Positions 46,901-57,622 of a DNA stretch of 64,000 nt are shown here, in pieces (position 1 is the stretch's first letter; the number at the start of each line of letters is the position of its first letter). The stretch spans positions 51,538,866 to 51,602,865 of the forward strand of contig NC_090023.1 in NCBI RefSeq assembly GCF_037176765.1, written 5' to 3'. The position numbers were made by a program, and so were the translations under genes. Below the pieces are notes generated by a model, which saw only the letters and a program-made list of their open reading frames with translations, was not told the origin of the DNA and did no database searches. The stretch comes from Anolis sagrei. Taxonomy: Eukaryota; Chordata; Lepidosauria; Squamata; Anolidae.

Positions 46901-49900
46901 ATACGGTTCCTCTTGATGAGGAGCCTGTTTTGGCTTTTGAACAATCTAATAGACTAGTTCTCAGTCTGTGGGTTCCCAGGTGTTTTGACCTACAACTCCC
47001 AGAAATCGCAGCGAGTTTACCAGCTGTTAGGATTTCTAGAAGTTGAAGGCCAAAACATCTGGGGACCTACAGGTTGAGGGCCACTTCTCTAATATATCTA
47101 ATGTGCACAGCTGCATTGATTCTGCATCTACAGATTCCACTACCCCAGTGGATAGCAAGAGCCTACTGTATTTCTGTTTTGAAAACAATTCTCTTTAGAG
47201 TGTTGTAGAATCTTTATAACTACAGGTCTTGACGTAGATTCCTGTCTATAATTATTTTATTAGCTAAATTCATAACAACTGTTAAATCTGAAATGAGAGG
47301 GACAATACATTACAGATAAGTTATTAATGTTCATGGATTAAAATAGTTAAAGCAAATCTTTGTTCCTTTCCCAATATGCATCAGATGTCTGGGCTTCTAC
47401 AGGACTTTTATGATTTCTTCCCACACTACGTTGTCTCTAGAATGAGGTCAATCTGATAGTTGCAGTTGCAAATGTTCTTTGGCAATTTATTTACTAACTT
47501 GTGAACAAGGTACCTGTTTTACAGGTATATTTGCCACTTGTGAAATATTATATATCCAAACATCCTTTGTTAGGAATTTTTTTATTTAGCGGTCACACAT
47601 GTTTGTCTGTGTGTTTTGTATGTGATATGTAGATATTCACTAAATGTAGAACCCTTGGAGAACCGATGATAGTTATCATCGGTTCTCCAAATCCATTGTA
47701 CAGGGTTAGTCAAAATGAATAGGCCAATAAGAAAATTAATTTTAGACGAATGTATGTTTATTGTAACCAAACTACAGCTACGTATCGACAGATAAATTAT
47801 CAAAGTTTTGTCTCACCTTCAGAGATGTTCGATATGGGCGCCCCGTGTGACACGGCAGACGTCCAAGCGATAGTCCAGTTCATTCCACATCCGTTGCAGC
47901 ACATCCGACGTAATGGCATCGAATGCAGCACATATGCGCTGTTTTAAGTCGCCCAAGGTCAGCGGTAATGGAGGTCGGAACACAGTGTCTTTCACATACC
48001 CCCAGAGAGAAAAGTCGCATGGTGTGAGGTCGGGGGACCTGGGGGGCCACAGGAGGAATGGAAGATCAGTCACTCCAGCACGGCCAATCCAACGTCTGGG
48101 AAGGTGTTCGTTGAGGTACTCGCGTACACTGTTGTGCCAATGCGGAGGGGCACCGTCCTGTTGGAATACGAAATCGGGCACTTTCTCTTCTAACTGTGGC
48201 ATCAACCATTCAGACAACATGTCAGCGTACACTATGCCTGTTACGGTTTTCTCCGCGAAAAAGAATGGGCCAAACACGTGACGGTTGGTTATGGCACAGA
48301 AAATGTTTACCTTCGGCGAATCCCTTACATGTTCCAATACGGCATGAGGATTTTCAGATCCCCAAAAGCGGAGATTATGCCTATTGACCTTCCCGCACAG
48401 GTGAAACGTTGCCTCGTCACTGAAGACCAGTCTGTTGGCAAAGCCTTCCTCCTCTAGTCTTCGCTGCATTGATTCGCAAAAATCGTGTCGTTTCGAATAG
48501 TCACCTTTTTTCAAAGCCTGCACCATTTGCAATTTATACGGCTTGAACTGCAAACGTTTGCGTAACACGCGCCACACAGTTTTTTGCGGAACGTTCAATT
48601 CCATGGAAACACGATTTGTCGACTTCTGGGGACTTCGTTGAAAGGATGCACGAATGGATTCCACTGTGTCTTCGGAGACACGCGGTCGTCCTGTGGTTTT
48701 ACTCTTGCATAAGCAGCCCGTCTCCTCAAATTGCTTTACCCACCTCGCAATGGAATGTCGATGAGGTGGTTCCTTGCCATACTTGGCTCGAAATTCTCCC
48801 TGGACCGTAATTACTGACATTGTTTTAGCAAATGTCATCACACAAAACGCCTTCTCTTTGCCTGATTCCGCCATTTTGAAAACAGCGACTCCTAGCGACG
48901 CCTAGCGGCATTAACGTACATGTGTGTTGCTCAAAAAAAACTTTGATAGTTTATCTGTCGCTACGTAGCTGTGGTTTGGTTACAGTAAACATACATTCGG
49001 GTACAATTAATTTTCTTATTGGCCTATTCATTTTGACTAACCCTGTATTACAAAGTACTGTTTGACCTTTGGAATTGATTTCTGGAAACGGGTAACCACT
49101 GAAAATGCTTTTAAAATTAATTTCATATTATTTTAATAGGATTTGATATTTGTTTTGAACTTTGGTACTATAAATTGTTCTGTCATTGTTTAGTTGGACA
49201 ACCTTGGGTCTTATATTGAGGAAACGGGTAGAGATATGAATTAAATAAAATTCTAGAGACAATAGTGAGCAATATTGTGCCCTGCATCTCTTATGTATAC
49301 CTATACACATTTGAAATATCACTTATTTTATCTGAATCTGGAATCATTTATGGCTATTTTCCAGGTGTTTTCAAAAGAAAATGAAAGGATGACAACTACT
49401 ACAGTATATGAACATGTTCAGCTCCTGAAAGGAAAGCTTTCTCTCAGTTTTCATGTGAAGTACTTTGAAAAGTATCGTCATTATTTCACATAATGAATTA
49501 TAGAGCATCACATGACTGCAAAACTTCCTGTGTAGCAAGTCTAGATTACAAGCACCAGAGGCCAAAATTTTGAGTTCTCTCCACTGTCATTGGAATGGCA
49601 TCTGTCCTCTCCAAGTGCAGTTTCCATGCGCTCCAAAATGTGAGGGGGTTGCAGGAAGAGGAAGGAATAGTTTACCCAACATCCCTTGTTGCTGACTGTG
49701 AGAAGGTGACAGGGACTGCCATGCTCCTCTCTTTTCTGTTGTTTCTCACAGACTGGAGAAATTGTCAGTAGTAACAACCATTCACCAAAGGAAGTCAAGG
49801 AGCAGTGCAGATGATCAATCACTTAGTACCAAGCAAACATTAGAAACCCAGCAAAGGGTGGGTCAACCCAGCTCTAAAAGCCAGTGCTGTAGCTATGGAG

Positions 49901-52900
49901 GAGTAAGGAAGTAGGAGGAAGAATCTGTCAGATAAGGTGTGTTAGGTTTACCTCTGAAGGGGAAGACTACCACTGACCGTGGCAAAATCAGAGGGATAAT
50001 AAGTGCCCAGAATTTTCCAAATACTATAAGGGCTTGCCCCAGGGGAAATGAGAGGAAACCAGTGCGAAGTTCTGCACCACTGGTTTGGCTCGCAACTTGA
50101 AGAGCCACAACAGGACTCGGGTTCCCACCCTCCCGAATAGCTTTCATATTACAAAGAGCTTTGGGGAAAGCTCATCTGTATCCCGGAGGGGCAATCTGGC
50201 TTGCCTGCTCCCCCAGACGTTGTGAGTGATCCTGATGGTCTTAAACTTCTCCTGCTTTGACCTGACTGCACAAAGACCTAACAAGAAAAGAGGCCAATCC
50301 TGCTTGAATTTACCCTGATTTGAGTGTAAATTAAAGACTGCTGGTTTGGCCTCTAAAATCCCCAAAACACCTGAAAATAAGGATGTCAAAGTCGCAGGTC
50401 TCTATTTTGTTAAGATGTTTTGGCAGTTAAGATGGTTTGGAGGTGTATTAATGCTGTCAAAACTCATTTCTCTCTTTGAGTGCTCCTCAGTGTGCTTTCT
50501 GGTCCAGCCTGTGGTCATAGGGAATTAGCTCAAAAACCCTTGTCACTCTTCTGACCTTATGGCATACCATAAGATAGAGACAGATGAAATTTTGTCTGAT
50601 AGAATTCTGAGTTGTATATTCTTGGTAGCTGTTGAAGCCTGAAGGCCACAATGAGTTTCTCCCCATGGAGGTAGAAGGCACAATCATAATGCCTCACCAA
50701 TAATGGAGAGCCAAGGCACTCCTAGCCTTATTCCATACTATTTTCCCATACATTTATCTTAGGACAAATGCAGCAATATGTTGATACCAGATAACAATTA
50801 TGCGTCCTGGGTAGAATAATTGTTTTCTCCTCCTAATTTGGAAAAAGTGTTCTCCTTCAATGAACTTATTTTTTTTGCTGTATTTCATAAGTAGGGAAGT
50901 ATAGTCATGATCTCTAATATTCTGTTCACTTTTATTGTGGTTTTTAACAACTTATATCTGGTTTCTTTATCAAGGCAGCTTTCTGTTTAGATAACTTGCA
51001 TAATTCCGTGAAGTTGTTGCAGACCGCACATAGATGCCTAAATCAAATTGCTACTCCCAACTAGAATAAACTTCTTGAATAAATTACTGAATATAAATTA
51101 ACACTTATATAAATCCAATTGTTTTAACGGGTTTTTGCTAGTTAGGATTAGTGGTTGGATTTCAGCCAAAGTAGTCTACACTTATCTGCCTGGCAGATTT
51201 ATTGTGTGTAATTCTGGTTAGTTAAGTAGCTTCATGATCTAACTGAAATAATCTTTTACAGGTCCCAAAACAGTGTTTTTCTGGGCACCAATTATGAAAT
51301 GGGTAAGTTTACTTTTGCATGTAATGTTTGTGACTCTAAAAGTTCATGTAAACCAACAATAAATTTGCCCTCTATGAAGTAACTAAAATATTTGATTTAG
51401 TGTATTGTTTGAATTCTATAGTCTCATATAGATACAGTTACTTGTAATGCAAGATGTAACCATTTATTTAGCCAAGTTTTGAAAGTGACAGCTTACGAAA
51501 GTCAGCTCATTGAACTCTCCCTATCCATCCACAGGTTCAATGAAACACGGCTTTAAAATATTCAGGGGGGTAATCCTAAAAAGAAACCTTGGTTTTTCCA
51601 TGCTTGAGTACTATGCTGATGTGAAGGCATATGCTGTTGTGTAACTTTCACAGTTCTTCAGACTCTTTCTGGCATTCATTTGAGTGGTTTGCCATTTTAT
51701 ATAAGGGACTCCATTTTATTACACCGTTGTATGAGACTTTGAACATCCACGGATTTTAGTATCCATGTCAAATCCTGGAACCAAAACCCAGGGGAAACCA
51801 AGGGCCTGCTGTATCTCTATTAATAATACCTTCTACTAAACATGATTACAACCCAAGGGCAAATGTTATTTAAGAACACCTCTTTCTAGTCAGTCTCCTG
51901 TAGTGACCATTTTAATTGAGAGACGAATAGTTTGATTTTCACATTGCATGTCTTATCTCCATTTCTTTGCATCTGTGCTTCAAATACTGGAGTTGGCTAT
52001 TTTAAATAATAAGCTGGGCAGCAGGCCTGCTTAATGGTCCAAGAGAATGCATCTAGCCACCTCTGAAGTTACATTGGTATCGGAAATGAGTGTTACCTCT
52101 CATTTCTTTTAATGGTAATGTATAATCATGGTATTTTTATCATGTGGTCTTCAGATTGCCCGTGTCCCTCTAAATTTTTATATACTGACCCCTCATTTAA
52201 AAGAAAAGGAACATCAGGCTTCTAGAGGCATCCAGATGCTGCAATTATTTAAATGTGAAAGTGTCAAGTGGATGCTTTTTAAAACCCTAGAACAGGTTTG
52301 AAAAAGTCTACAAGTACAGTGTACATGAATTGGCATAGTAGTCGATGATGAGACAGGTGATACCACTGTTACAGCTCTCACTGTGCTTTAAGAAGCTAAT
52401 TGTATTGCCTCTTGTTAGACACAAGTCTGTCTTACAAGCCACCTTGAAGCTTGAAATACTGACATAATTGACAACCTCTTTTTCATATATCCAATTTAAA
52501 CTGTACAAAATACTAAAGTGTTCTGCTTTCCCCCTTCTATAGGGTTTGGTATGTGCTGGGATGGCTGATATGACCAGGCCAGCAGAAAAACTCAGCACAT
52601 CACAATCTGCAGTCTTAATGGCTACAGGTATGTATTTTCTCATTTTCTACATTATCAGCTTTTGTGGAAACAGTAAAATCAGAACTAAAAGACAGAACTG
52701 AATTTGGAAACATTTTCTAGAAACCATGCAATTGCCGTTATAAACATACAGTGTTGAGAACTTTTTAAAATATTTATGTATTGTATGTGAATTTGTGTCC
52801 TGGCATTGAATGTTTGCCTTGTATATGTTGTGCTCCGCCCTGAGCCCCCTTCGGGGTGAGAAGGGCGGAATATAAATGTTTTAAATAAAATAAATAAAGA

Positions 52901-53663
52901 AACTTAAGTACTGTAAGCACTACCTTTTCTGCCTCTGAGAGGACCTTTTGAAATGGTTCTGTTTCAACTGGTGAGACATTACTCTAAGAACTATACACTA
53001 ATTATATAAAAAGTTTGAATGAGGATGAATTACAAAATAAAAACAAAACAATTTTGGACATAGTGCATAGTACATGCAAAACTGCATTTTGTTGAAGTGT
53101 GGCTTGATGTATTGTTGTAGCATTCCCAAACAGTTCAGCAAATAATGGCCCAGATTTCTGCCTGCAGATGTTAGTCTCTTTCAATCATTGGTTCCCTTCT
53201 GTTTGACCGTCTACTAGTTGCAGTATGAAGAAAGCTTCTTCATTATAAAACTCTTCAATAACATGGCATTTTCCTAGACCCTATTTGAACAATAGGAAAG
53301 CCTTGCCTGCATTCCCAAGTCCATTATACAGCACTTGTGGAGACATGCCTCAGAGATTTTACTAGGGCTTGTTTTACTTTTTTTCCAATAATTTTATTAA
53401 GTTTTACATATACCTAAAAGAGAAAGGTTTACAAGGAAAGTGGGAGAACATTTAGGTATAGGATAGTAGGAATGTTTTAGAAACTTTACTTTTGAAAGAG
53501 TTATCATGGGAAAAGGTGTCTCCACTGAGGCTTTATCACCAATTCTTGTATCCAAAATAAGCCAATTTTTTGAAAATGCAATTATCACAGAGACAAAAAG
53601 TGAGGTGAGATCTTCTAAACAGAGGCACAGACAACAAAGCAAATGTTAACCCTTCCCTATGTT

Positions 53664-53711
<48 letters not shown>

Positions 53712-55723
53712 TGAAGTTGTATTTAAAACATGTACCTATTCCAATTTACAAATACATCTTAAGAACAAACCTACAGAACCTATCTTATTCATAATCCAGG
53801 AACAGCCTGTACCTAAAAGCATTAACTCAAATGCAATTGCATATGCACATGAATGCAATTGAACACATCTAGATACAACATACAACTTCTCGTATGAAAA
53901 TCTGACACAATCGGTCTAAGTCCTTTAAGTGTTAACCATGTTTCTTTCTTTATCATCCAACAGGCCTTATCTGGTCAAGATATTCTCTAGTTATTATTCC
54001 TAAAAACTGGGGTCTGTTTACTGTTAACTTCTTTGTTGGCTGCGCTGGTGGTTCTCAACTCTACCGTATATGGAGGTAGGTATTACAAGCGGATAGGAAG
54101 GCTTGAGCTGTGGTTTATTCCAGGATCTGTTCCTCAGGTTGAGCCCCTGCCTCCACTTTAGGGTTGCCGGATTTTCTTGATATAACTAGTTGGTTTTAAT
54201 ACTGCCTGGATCAATTTCAGAAGATACTTTTTATTACATTGAAAAGATGGTGAGAAAGATAATTGAGTATTCAATTATTACCTCAAAGGAAGATTTTGGC
54301 AACTTCTTTTTATTGGATTACTAGGACCACAGTCCTAGCTTTGATATTTGGTTGTCTTTAAGCCTTACCGTAAAATGGCAGCTCTATCAAAACTGTACTT
54401 GTGCAGTGGGAAACACAAGCTTTGGAGTCTGTTCTGGCTGTCTCTGATTCAGTAATGTTCTTTGTGGTAAACATCCCTGCTGCTTCCTTCCTCCTTTATC
54501 AGCAGTATCTCAAGATATAAGGAATCAAGGCATCCATCACTTTCCTGTAGCCAGTCGTGTGGAAAAGTGGCCTGGAATTATGAGATTCGATTGTTTCTGC
54601 AAGAGACTAATTTGGTGGACTTCTGGCTAGGAACATGAAGATAGGAATTGGTGCTCTCATGATGATAGAAAATTTGCACAAATTCCTTTGTTGCATCTTT
54701 CACATATGAGTAATTAACATCGTAAAAAAATGACCAAATATAGCTTTAATTTTTGTTTTAAATTTAGGTTTCTCAGCTGGTAAACCTTCATATGTACCTT
54801 AATAAAATGTCCTAGATCTTTAAAGGCTCAACATCTTGGGAAGACTTATTTTTTTGTGTCAGGAGTGACATGAGAAGCTGCAAGTCACTTCTGGTGTGAA
54901 GAAGTCTGCTTTATGTTGTTTCTCTCTGCTTCTTGATAACATTAATACAGCAGACATTTGGTTAATTTGGACCTGAGCAGAATTCTATTTCATATAATAG
55001 AATAAGATAGCTTTATTTGTCATTGTGCTATTGCTCAATGAAATTATATGCCATCCCCTGCACACCCATCCCTCCACACCCCCACCAGTACTTGGATTGT
55101 ACTGTCATAACATTGAAAATCAGTGACTCGCTGACTTTCTCCAAAGATTAACCATCACAATCTTTGTTTTTATGTAAAAATAAAAGGTAAAGGTTTCTCC
55201 TGACATTAAGTCTAGTCATGTCCGACTCTGGGGAGTGGTGCTCATCTCAATTTCTAAGCTGAAGAGCTGGCATTGTCCGTAGACACCTCCAAGGTCATGT
55301 GGCCAGCATGACTGCATGGAGCGCAGTTACCTTCCTGCAGAAGCGGTACCTATTGATCTACTCACATTTGCATGTTTTTGAACTGCTAGATTGGCAGAAG
55401 CTGGGGCTAACAGCAGGAGCTCACCCTGCTCTCTGGATTCGAACTGCTAACCTTTTTGGCAGCAAGTTCAGCAGCTCAGCGGTTAAACCTGCTGCACCAC
55501 CGGGGGGGACATTTTTATGTAGAATTCCTAAATGCTGAAGCAAAGGAAAGATGTTCCCAAATTTCTGTTTTAATTCAAACTTGCATATCTGTTGTGTTTT
55601 TTGGAGATGGGGGGATGAAGATTTTAACCCATTGAAATCATTGACTGATAATGATTTATCATCTTTCTTTCTGACAGGTATAACCAAGAGCTAAAAGCCA
55701 AGGCACTGGAGAAGCAGCAGTAG
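40807..55723 (+). CDS. MPC2: MPC2, mitochondrial pyruvate carrier subunit 2, complete
   Basis: MPC2 pairs with MPC1 in the inner mitochondrial membrane to import pyruvate into the matrix. Five coding exons join in frame: 40807-40915, 51262-51302, 52543-52627, 53964-54075 and 55678-55723. Together they give 393 nt, 130 residues plus TAG; human MPC2 has 127. The protein has an N-terminal amphipathic segment (about residues 10-30), then three hydrophobic segments at about 40-57, 72-91 and 94-113, as in MPC2. Signature strings are YNHPAGPKTVFFWAPIMKWG, MADMTRPAEKLSTSQSAVLM and PKNWGLFTVNFFVGCAGGSQ. ATG 40807 sits in ACAGGATGG. Two AATAAA signals follow at 55874 and 55922. Introns are 10.3, 1.2, 1.3 and 1.6 kb; the first holds a mariner-type transposon. 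It is divergent from DCAF6, as in mammals. Confidence 0.98.
41000..41330. repeat. Unassigned squamate repeat
   Basis: A segment starting near TATTTGTCGTGTCAGG, with TCTAACAGAACAAAGCAAAC and TATACAATAAGGTCCTGGGA. It resembles an interspersed squamate repeat I cannot name. Confidence 0.4.
41391..41494. mobile_element. hAT-type MITE with 8-bp near-TSD
   Basis: It begins CAGGCATGGGCAAGC and ends CGCTTAAGCCTG. Flanks AGATTGAT (41383-41390) and ATATTGAT (41495-41502) match at seven of eight. Confidence 0.82.
41771..41957 (+). mobile_element. Sauria SINE, 5' half of a split copy
   Basis: Plus-oriented head with GATGCAGCGGGTTAAACC (A box) and AGTTCAAATCC (B box), running to GTACCACTTCAGTGGGAAGG. 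ACATGTAT precedes it at 41763-41770. Confidence 0.88.
41958..42267 (+). mobile_element. Two L2-like 3' tails inserted in the SINE
   Basis: GTAAGCCGCTCTGAGTCCCC and TTCGGGGTGAGAAGG occur twice (about 41970 and 42204). Each is followed by CATAAATAAATAAA tracts, with an AT-rich spacer between. They lie between the two SINE halves. Confidence 0.65.
42268..42388 (+). mobile_element. Sauria SINE, 3' half of the split copy
   Basis: Starts CTGGCCACATGACCTTGGGA and ends AATGTCAAGGGAAACCTATA. ACATGTAT follows at 42389-42396, matching the duplication before the 5' half. Confidence 0.85.
42425..42545 (-). mobile_element. L2-like 3' tail, reverse, with (AAT)n
   Basis: AAT repeats (42439-42480) followed by ACTTTATTTATACCCCGCAC and GGGACTCAGGGTGGC, the reverse of the 38.05-kb tail type. 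Confidence 0.6.
42652..42848. mobile_element. hAT-type MITE (TTAATGCAG family)
   Basis: Inverted halves TGTAGAATTAATGCAGTTTT and, reversed from the right, ATAGAATGAATGCGGCTTG, with paired TATGGGATCCTGGGG and CCTCAATCCTATAG arms. Confidence 0.7.
42885..43066 (+). mobile_element. 5S rRNA-derived SINE
   Basis: GGCTAAGCAAGGTCAACCCT and GGTTAGTGCTTGGATGGG match the 3' half of vertebrate 5S rRNA. A SINE body with ACTGGCAAACCCACC and a CACCATAAGTTGACAGGC end follows. It is truncated at its 5' end and is not a 5S gene. Confidence 0.75.
43067..45486. other. MPC2 intron 1 stretch, nothing recognised
   Basis: AT-rich intronic sequence. No element or gene is supported by eye. Confidence 0.5.
45487..45776 (+). 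mobile_element. Helitron-like remnant
   Basis: Starts TCTATATAAATAAAAATGTA and contains CTCAAAAACCACTGGGTGA, ACACCAAATTTGGACACAAT and a late GGCCACAGCAACGCGTGGC segment. This order is typical of a squamate Helitron family. No CTRR end is seen, and an ATATGTG-rich tract sits within it. Confidence 0.55.
46722..46897. mobile_element. hAT/Charlie-like MITE (GTCAAACTCA ends)
   Basis: Left end GCAGGAACGTCAAACTCATT and right end CACATTTGACACATG, with CATCAGCCTTATGGTTG and CATGGGCCACATAAAATG inside. Confidence 0.72.
46953..47087. mobile_element. Palindromic hAT-type MITE
   Basis: Arms GTGGGTTCCCAGGTGTTTTG and CCAAAACATCTGGGGACC, loop near AGTTTACCAGCTG. Flanks TCTAATAG and TCTAATAT match at seven of eight. 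Confidence 0.82.
47655..47690. repeat. 36-bp perfect palindrome
   Basis: TTGGAGAACCGATGATA (47655-47671) and its exact reverse complement (47674-47690) flank GT. It ends 10 bp before the mariner-type element. Confidence 0.9.
47701..49045 (-). mobile_element. Intact-looking Tc1/mariner-superfamily transposon
   Basis: A 1,345-bp element between TA duplications (47699-47700 and 49046-49047). Inverted repeats of about 106 bp (47701-47806 and 48940-49045) start CAGGGTTAGTCAAAATGAAT and differ at about seven positions. One open frame (47819-48874, minus strand) fills most of the interior. It lies in MPC2 intron 1, antisense to MPC2. Confidence 0.95.
47819..48874 (-). CDS. Transposase, Tc1/mariner superfamily, 351 residues
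   Basis: The frame runs from ATG 48874 to a stop at 47819 without interruption. Residues 10-55 (TVQGEFRAKYGKEPPHRHSI then ARWVKQFEETG) look like the DUF4817-type helix-turn-helix of arthropod and cnidarian transposases. A second DNA-binding helix set follows to about 110. Catalytic candidates are D153 (VFSDEATF), D240 (FQQDGAPPHWHNS) and D287 (SPDLTPCDFSLW). The 46 residues between the last two are more than the 34 of classical mariners, the extra being RRWIGRAGVTDLPFLLWPP. The C-terminus DVCRVTRGAHIEHL is also typical of that transposase group. The completeness of frame, catalytic residues and ends argues for recent arrival. Activity is not shown. Confidence 0.93.
   Translation of the reverse strand: MAESGKEKAFCVMTFAKTMSVITVQGEFRAKYGKEPPHRHSIARWVKQFEETGCLCKSKTTGRPRVSEDTVESIRASFQRSPQKSTNRVSMELNVPQKTVWRVLRKRLQFKPYKLQMVQALKKGDYSKRHDFCESMQRRLEEEGFANRLVFSDEATFHLCGKVNRHNLRFWGSENPHAVLEHVRDSPKVNIFCAITNRHVFGPFFFAEKTVTGIVYADMLSEWLMPQLEEKVPDFVFQQDGAPPHWHNSVREYLNEHLPRRWIGRAGVTDLPFLLWPPRSPDLTPCDFSLWGYVKDTVFRPPLPLTLGDLKQRICAAFDAITSDVLQRMWNELDYRLDVCRVTRGAHIEHL
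49048..51261. other. MPC2 intron 1, last part; unassigned GC-richer block
   Basis: No gene is recognised. About 49560-50400 is less AT-rich than its surroundings and might be an old repeat, but no ends or motifs can be named. Confidence 0.4.
51262..51302 (+). CDS. MPC2: MPC2 exon 2
   Basis: A 41-nt exon reading PKTVFFWAPIMKW after the shared Gly codon, with a TTACAG acceptor and GTAAGT donor. It starts the first membrane segment. Confidence 0.97.
51691..51811. mobile_element. Tigger/MER2-like MITE, 3' half
   Basis: CATTTTATATAAGGGACTCC, GAACATCCACGGATTTTAG and CAAGGGCCTGCTG followed by TA. Same family as 34360-34578. It lies in MPC2 intron 2. Confidence 0.65.
52543..52627 (+). CDS. MPC2: MPC2 exon 3
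   Basis: GLVCAGMADMTRPAEKLSTS then QSAVLMAT plus one base. The ADMTRPAEKLS loop between membrane segments is strongly conserved in MPC2. Confidence 0.97.
52790..52899 (+). mobile_element. L2-like 3' tail
   Basis: TGGCATTGAATGTTTGCC, TCCGCCCTGAGCCCCCTTC, GTGAGAAGGGCGGAATATA and a TAAATAAA end, in MPC2 intron 3. Confidence 0.65.
53470..53812. mobile_element. ACAGGCAGTCCC-family transposon, right part
   Basis: Shares GGAAAAGGTGTCTCCAC and GCTTTATCACCAATTCTTG with 36.45 kb. It ends CCAGGAACAGCCTG followed by TA. A (TA)n microsatellite at about 53670-53708 lies inside. Confidence 0.6.
53670..53708. repeat. (TA)n microsatellite
   Basis: About 19 TA dinucleotides. Confidence 0.92.
53964..54075 (+). 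CDS. MPC2: MPC2 exon 4
   Basis: LIWSRYSLVIIPKNWGLFTV then NFFVGCAGGSQLYRIW plus two bases, with donor GTAGGT. It holds most of membrane segments 2 and 3. Confidence 0.97.
54840..54925. repeat. Unassigned squamate repeat fragment
   Basis: Contains TGTGTCAGGAGTGACATGAG and GCAAGTCACTTCTGGTGTG, recognisable as a common squamate interspersed module of unknown class to me. Confidence 0.4.
55177..55511 (-). mobile_element. Sauria SINE, near full length, 10-bp TSD
   Basis: Minus-oriented, from the GGTAAAGGTTTCTCC 3' end to the CTGCACCACCGGGGG head. TTTTTATGTA occurs at 55167-55176 and 55512-55521. It lies in the last MPC2 intron. Confidence 0.92.
55678..55723 (+). CDS. MPC2: MPC2 exon 5 (stop codon)
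   Basis: It reads YNQELKAKALEKQQ then TAG after a shared Arg codon. The 3' UTR runs about 160-205 nt to AATAAA signals at 55874-55879 and 55922-55927. Confidence 0.96.
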
Positions 55724-55873
55724 AAATTCTAGCTCATCTCTTAACATCTCAGTTGTAAACATCTTCCCAAGGGACCTAGTTTTGATCTTGTTCCGTTGTC
55801 TGATGTGGATTTTTACTAAAATAAGTAGTGCATGTTTTTCTATACACTTAGAAAGCAGTCTCTCTACATTAAA

Positions 55874-55927
55874 AATAAAGCTTTCAATTAAACAAACACA
55901 GTAATTAAATTAAACAAATATAATAAA
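55874..55927 (+). terminator. MPC2: MPC2 polyadenylation signals
   Basis: Two AATAAA hexamers (55874-55879 and 55922-55927) follow the MPC2 stop codon. Either could direct 3' end formation. Confidence 0.75.
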
Positions 55928-57484
55928 GTGTCTTTAAAAAAATATGCCACAGCCAATATATTGCGGTTATTCTTATGAATGTAAGTAAACTGACTGCAGT
56001 CCGATCCTACTAATCCAATTTAGTTGAATCAAGTGTGCTGAACAGAAATTCAAGTAAAAAGTTGTATTTCCTAAACAGGGTTTTCCTTTGTAAATTCTAT
56101 ATTTGCTTAAAGATAAAAGGAATTTAATTTGCAGAGTGGTAGACCAAAATAACTGGGCTAAGAAACCATCTCTTAGCATTCAAGTCAATATAGTGCAGCA
56201 GCTGGGAGGAAGAAATTGTACAGGTGCTGATGGATTCAAGCTACTGAATTAAGTTGTCAGTATCACAACTCGATCATGGTTAAGATATATCAGTTATTTG
56301 TAACAGAAAGACATTTCCTGTTACAGCCTTTCAGAGTTAAAAAAAGATCTAGGTCATCTAAAAAAAACACATTTAGCACAGTAAAGTGTAGTGCCTGACC
56401 AGTTTTGTCAACAGCGGTACCTATGCAATCGAAGATTAACCAAGTTATGAAAAGGAGTCATGTTTTGGATCTGGGAAATTGTTTGGCTTCTATTGAGCTA
56501 ATCTTCTTGGTCTAAATGTAATGGTCAGTTCCAGCTACGGTAAGCATATAGTCAGTGGGGCTTGGGTAACTGCTGACCTACCATCCCACAACTGATCTAG
56601 CATGTCTACTACTCTTGATGGAACTAATAATTCCATTTGTACCTCTTGAAGCGAGACATTACTGGCTTTTAAGGCTAAAAGTACCCATTATTAACCTTGC
56701 TATGTAACAGGGCCTTTCAAAAAGGAGTTAAGATGTAACTGAACAACAGCTTTAAGCAGTACCCCATTATGTTAGTCACTCCTTTCATTAATCACAAGGG
56801 GTATTTCCTCATCTGTATAAGTGAAATTCAAATTGGTGCCTCTACTATGGCTTTGTCCTGCTGTATCTTAAATAGCAGAGGGAACCTTTTGCTGTAGTGG
56901 CTTTGTTCATATTTTTCACAATCCTGGGTATCGGTGTCCTGCATTTTTGCTCTTCCAACAAAAAAGTGTAGAACAAACACATACTAGTATGTTATAAAAC
57001 CAAGCTGTGGTTTTATAACAAGCTGTGGTTTTATAAACATCCATACTGTATATATGTTTTTAATCACCTGTTGACATGATAACCCATTAATTTCACAGGG
57101 TTTTCAGGAGAAAACTGGTTTTGCCGGTTCCTTTCAGCCATTTATTTTATTTTAGTGGTTCGAGTGGATTTTTTTTGTGCAGAAGAGTGAATGAATCATA
57201 CTAGGAACTTAGCTCCAAATGCCCATACAAAGGTTTTCCTCTTATTCAGATTACTAATACACTTCAGGACTTTTTTTGTTGTAGCCAAAACGCATACTTA
57301 GAATGTATATTAAAGATTTATCCATCCCAACAACTATAGTTTTCAGTTGCCTTTATAGTTTATCTGCTTTAATATAAAGTACAAGTGTGGGTGTCCATGC
57401 AGTGTTCAAGTGCAGCTCCTGCTATTCCTCATACAAGCTCAGGAGTATCTGGATGGCCAAAAGTTCCCCAACCTTGCTGTAGAG

Positions 57485-57622
57485 CAGGCCTGCAGAACCT
57501 GTGGTCCTCCAGATGTTTGGGCCTCTAACTCCCAGAACCCTTAGTCAGCCTGTGCAATTGCCAGGGATTCTGGGAGCTGAAGTCCAAATCATCTGGAGGG
57601 CCACAAGTTGTGTGCAAGCCAG
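57485..57622. mobile_element. Palindromic hAT-type MITE
   Basis: Arms GAACCTGTGGTCCTCCAGAT and ATCATCTGGAGGGCCACAAG. Flanks CTGTAGAG (57477-57484) and CTCTAGAG (57623-57630) match at seven of eight. Confidence 0.82.
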
